Shown here: piece by piece, positions 18,127-18,403 of the stretch
Position numbering within the stretch: the first letter of the stretch is position 1
Layout of the letters: each line of letters starts with the position of its first letter
NCBI GenBank assembly: GCA_910592205.1
Contig: CAJVPJ010000715.1
Coordinates: 1 to 18,403, forward strand
From: Paraglomus occultum
Taxonomy: Eukaryota > Glomeromycota > Glomeromycetes > Paraglomerales > Paraglomeraceae
Length of the DNA: 18,403 nt
Direction: 5' to 3'
Notes under the pieces: model-generated
Database searches by the model: none
Seen by the model: only the letters and a program-made list of their open reading frames with translations
Told to the model about the DNA's origin: nothing
Translations under genes and position numbers: made by a program

Positions 18127-18403
18127 TTCTTACAGAGGTTCGAACACATTCATAATATGAATTCTGCGATGTATCAAATCTCTTGTACTTGCGTAACATG
18201 TTTATCTGATCAGATCTAGTGATAGTGATAATCCTAAAAATCATTTCCTGCGGGCGGTAGTCTCTTTTCGTAGCAATTACCCTTGCATTTTGGATTTTAA
18301 TTAATTTGGGAGAAGGGTTTTAATCCAAAAATACGTATTCGACGAATCATGATTATAAGGAATAGGGAAATTTTTTAATCGATTAATGACTATCTACTTG
18401 GTT
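18127..18403. other. 5' flank of gene C, no gene
   Basis: Upstream region of gene C, with a weak 9-bp inverted repeat (TTTTGGATT at 18288-18296, AATCCAAAA at 18322-18330). No clear TATA box is seen at a useful distance. Confidence 0.4.

Noticed and set aside
1-18403. CRISPR array, bacterial operon or rRNA genes
   Set aside because: There are no regular direct repeats with unique spacers, no Shine-Dalgarno-led gene runs and no rRNA-like sequence. The genes are spliced eukaryotic genes.

Overview
The window most resembles an early-diverging, AT-rich fungal genome, probably an arbuscular mycorrhizal lineage (Glomeromycotina). The basis is three intact spliced genes encoding BTB-BACK-TLDc proteins, an architecture strongly expanded in that group. 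Degraded Sel1-like-repeat and PIF1-helicase coding sequence lies between them. Short GT-AG introns (88-109 bp), AATAAA signals and long AT-rich intergenic DNA show it is nuclear eukaryotic DNA. The exact species cannot be read from the sequence.

Layout: 1-340 holds short repeats, a coding remnant (minus strand) and a hairpin. 785-2245 is BTB-BACK-TLDc gene A (plus). 2262-4330 is non-coding and carries a TA-flanked mariner-type MITE at 2547-2753. 4329-4670 and about 11130-11583 are inverted copies of one dispersed repeat. They bracket a 6.5-kb block that holds two uncertain open segments (5223-5446, 5785-6072), a long-armed hairpin element (6140-6263), a Sel1-repeat pseudogene (minus, 7099-7821), the C-terminal remnant of a PIF1-like helicase (plus, 7944-8189), and two decayed copies of an unrecognised gene. 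Those copies are arranged head to head across an imperfect palindrome of about 1.1 kb (9160-10245), and the right copy runs into a degenerate tandem array of about 170-180 bp units. 11584-13616 shows no gene. 13617-13766 is a TLDc-domain relic. 13934-15419 (gene B) and 16623-18126 (gene C) are tandem BTB-BACK-TLDc genes on the minus strand.

The three intact genes share one intron at the same place and phase (inside an Arg codon just before the Y/F-I-Y-T-G motif), so they are paralogues from duplication of an intron-bearing ancestor. By family knowledge they may act as cullin-3 substrate adaptors carrying a TLDc domain, but no substrate can be inferred. The middle block looks like a graveyard of multigene-family fragments and repeats rather than a functional operon or defence system. 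The least explained item is the unrecognised gene with its promoter-centred inverted duplication.
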